From contig CAZWFN010000008.1 in assembly GCA_964633205.1 (NCBI GenBank), positions 17,451 through 81,450 on the forward strand: a stretch of 64,000 nucleotides of DNA, read 5' to 3'. Of the stretch, positions 62,322 to 64,000 are shown piece by piece (position 1 is the first letter of the stretch; the number at the start of each line of letters is the position of its first letter). Source of the DNA: CAYVQE01 sp964633205. GTDB taxonomy: Bacteria > Myxococcota > B64-G9. A program made the position numbers and the translations under genes. Below the pieces are notes generated by a model. That model searched no databases and was not told the DNA's origin. It saw nothing but the letters and a program-made list of their open reading frames with translations.

Positions 62322-63860
62322 ATGGACCGCAAGCTGCCCCGAAGAGCCTTGACGGCGCTGCTGCTGACCGGCCTGCTGGCCGGGCCGGCGGTCGCCGGCG
62401 ATTTCATCGACACCCGACTGAGCTTCGTCTTCTCGGAGAACAACTTCTTGGCCGGCCCGGGCGAGACCCAGGTCAACAGCCCCGGCTTCGGCATCGGCGC
62501 CGACAAGTCCAACACCCTGTTCTTCGACAACTACGAGACCCGCTTTTCGGGCTTCGAGACCATGAGCCACCTGGTGCTCTACTCCGAGCTGCCGTCGTTC
62601 TTCGAAAACCTCAAGACCGAGGCCTCGCTGGTGGTGCGCTTTCTGATCGGCGGCGAGTCGGCGGGCGACGACTGGTACAAGTACAACAAGATCTACGATG
62701 CCGGCTCCTACATCCGGCTGACCTACGATCTGTCCGGCGGCATCCGCGATGATAAGAACATCCAGCTGGTGCTCTTTCCCATCAGTGGCGATCGCTTCCG
62801 GGCCGGTTACTCGTACAAGATCTCCTGGGGCGGCTCGGGCATCTTCCCGCTGAACAACGGCATCGTGCCCGGCGCCAAGCTGCAGCTCAACCTGCCCAAC
62901 GCCTACGCCTTCGCCGGGCTGAAGACCACCCAGATCCGCGAGAACATCGGCGACACCGAGCAGACCGAGATGGTGACCAACTACGGCGCGCTGGCCGGCG
63001 GCGGCGTCGACTGGAAGGGCCTGCGCCTCGACGTCAACGGCGGCTACTTCACCCGCGGCACCTTCCAGCCCGAGGGCCTGCGCGGCGAGGACATCACCGG
63101 CGGCGGCTACTCGGTGCAGGTCGGCTACCACCAGGGCATGGAGATCGGCACCTCCATCGACTTCAAGCTCTACGAGAACGACCCCGACCGCGAGTACAAG
63201 TTCTTCAGGCCCGAGGAGTACGGCGAGGGCTTGTCCTTCGCGGTCAAGGCCGAGTTCAGCCACCTGTTCCACACCCTGGAGGACCCGGACCGCTACGCCA
63301 CCAGCGTCGTCCAGCAGGCCTACGCGGCCGACTTGAACTTCGCCATGAAGTGGCGCTACCTGCGCGTCCACGTCGACGCCATGTTCCGCTCCATGGCCTT
63401 CTTGCTGTTCAACATGCCCTCGTTCACCCCCTTCCAGGACTTCCCCGACGCCGCCCAGACCGAGCCCGAGTACTTCGTGGCCGCCGGCATCGATTACCAT
63501 TTCCCGGATCTGCACCTGACCCCGGGCATCAAGTTCGGCGTCCAGCAGCCGGCCACCTACACCATCGAGAACCTGGACGCGGACGGGGCCATGTTCGGCG
63601 GCAAGCGCACCGTGGTGGTGCGCTCGCTGGCCAGCCGCGACATCCTGCCGGTCAACGAGGACGCGCGCTTGATCTACTCGGTCAAGGCCACCGCCAAATG
63701 GGACATCTCCGAGGCGCTGGCCGTGGTGGCCGAGCTGTACTACACCTGGGACGACAACCAGATCATCTACGTCAGCGACTTCACCGGCCTCAACGTCTAC
63801 TCCCAGTTCACCGACGCCCACATCCTGGGCCTCAACCTGGCCGCCCAGGCCCGCTTCTAA
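62322..63860 (+). CDS. Outer-membrane beta-barrel protein
   Basis: 512 residues. Signal peptide (GLLAGPAVAG), then a long series of alternating amphipathic strands rich in Tyr/Phe/Gly, with a C-terminal Phe (AAQARF) typical of outer-membrane barrels recognised by BamA. No Cys in the mature chain. It is a likely channel or transporter for the same locus, 62 bp after the OB-like gene and with its own ribosome site (GAGAGGAA). It could import the nucleosides or phosphate released by the 5'-nucleotidase; this is inference. Confidence 0.85.
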   Translation: MDRKLPRRALTALLLTGLLAGPAVAGDFIDTRLSFVFSENNFLAGPGETQVNSPGFGIGADKSNTLFFDNYETRFSGFETMSHLVLYSELPSFFENLKTEASLVVRFLIGGESAGDDWYKYNKIYDAGSYIRLTYDLSGGIRDDKNIQLVLFPISGDRFRAGYSYKISWGGSGIFPLNNGIVPGAKLQLNLPNAYAFAGLKTTQIRENIGDTEQTEMVTNYGALAGGGVDWKGLRLDVNGGYFTRGTFQPEGLRGEDITGGGYSVQVGYHQGMEIGTSIDFKLYENDPDREYKFFRPEEYGEGLSFAVKAEFSHLFHTLEDPDRYATSVVQQAYAADLNFAMKWRYLRVHVDAMFRSMAFLLFNMPSFTPFQDFPDAAQTEPEYFVAAGIDYHFPDLHLTPGIKFGVQQPATYTIENLDADGAMFGGKRTVVVRSLASRDILPVNEDARLIYSVKATAKWDISEALAVVAELYYTWDDNQIIYVSDFTGLNVYSQFTDAHILGLNLAAQARF

Positions 63861-64000
63861 GCCCCACCGCAGCAACTCCCCCACTCCCCCACCTGGCCAA
63901 CCCCGAACTCCGCACCGTCGCCCTCCATACCTTGGGCGACCAGACCGCGCCGGGCAGGGCACCTGGTGCAGGGAGGCCTCTCACAGCGCGGCTCATCAGC
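63861..64000. other. Right edge of the window, no gene seen
   Basis: 140 bases of C-rich non-coding sequence follow the barrel gene. I see no terminator with a U-tract and no start of a further gene. Confidence 0.5.

Overview
The window is about 70% G+C and reads like a chromosomal stretch of an uncultured Myxococcota / 'Deltaproteobacteria'-grade bacterium. The signs are many secreted lipoproteins with Cys-rich (Dickkopf-like), MopE-type metal-binding and thrombospondin type 3 repeats, a Ser/Thr kinase with a PEGA domain, an FHA-sigma54 activator, a ClpA-like unfoldase, a CehA-type PHP lipoprotein and a Gram-negative outer-membrane repertoire. I saw no rRNA, tRNA, CRISPR array, phage or insertion sequence. 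A 100-N scaffold gap lies at 53743-53842, and the first ~75 bases are strikingly AT-rich.

Layout. 1-4.4 kb: rhomboid protease, fused SpmA/SpmB-like membrane protein, glutamine amidotransferase, PAS histidine kinase. 4.5-7.3 kb: a beta-propeller lipoprotein upstream of the kinase. 7.6-15.6 kb: a signalling block of two Cys-rich MopE-type lipoproteins (the first with two Kazal domains), a PEGA Ser/Thr kinase, a TPR/outer-membrane barrel protein and an FHA-sigma54 activator. 15.7-21.9 kb: an SppA peptidase with a barrel-like N-terminus, a structured intergenic region, an NtrC-type regulator, a small protein and aspartokinase. 21.9-26.1 kb (minus): a DNA polymerase I-like enzyme without the 5' nuclease, and an 805-residue Cys-rich lipoprotein. 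26.2-29.9 kb: CehA-type PHP lipoprotein plus a KamA-family radical SAM enzyme. 30-33.3 kb (minus): uracil-DNA glycosylase, NfeD protease, slipin. 33.4-39 kb: phospholipase C-like protein, CoaBC, TPR-zincin protein, uridine kinase, ComEC-like lipoprotein. 39-50.5 kb: lipoproteins, ClpA-like ATPase, MutS2, ferredoxin, nitroreductase, NlpC/P60-like protein. 50.5-54.6 kb: small and regulatory proteins, a retropepsin-like membrane protein and a Gly-rich protein cut by the gap. 54.9-63.9 kb: OB-fold/TSP3/lamin-tail lipoprotein, UshA-like 5'-nucleotidase, a second OB-like secreted protein and a 512-residue outer-membrane barrel, which together look like a surface nucleic-acid or nucleotide scavenging locus.

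The most interesting signal is a putative sigma54 regulon. Sites with correct -24/-12 spacing lie upstream of four genes: 7571 and 9535 (the two MopE-type lipoproteins), 20177 (the small protein just after the NtrC-type gene) and 39545 (a match to consensus at every conserved position, upstream of another lipoprotein). The first two promoters also share a perfect 16-bp dyad, GACAAGC-GG-GCTTGTC, about 110-135 bp upstream of the predicted start sites, and each has a second, degenerate dyad 87-97 bp further up. Activator enhancers sit at this kind of distance. The cluster encodes a Ser/Thr kinase and an FHA-sigma54 activator, so a phosphorylation-gated switch controlling surface Cys-rich proteins is a testable hypothesis.

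Gene calls rest on open reading frames, ribosome binding sites, motif reading and neighbourhood. No database search was possible.
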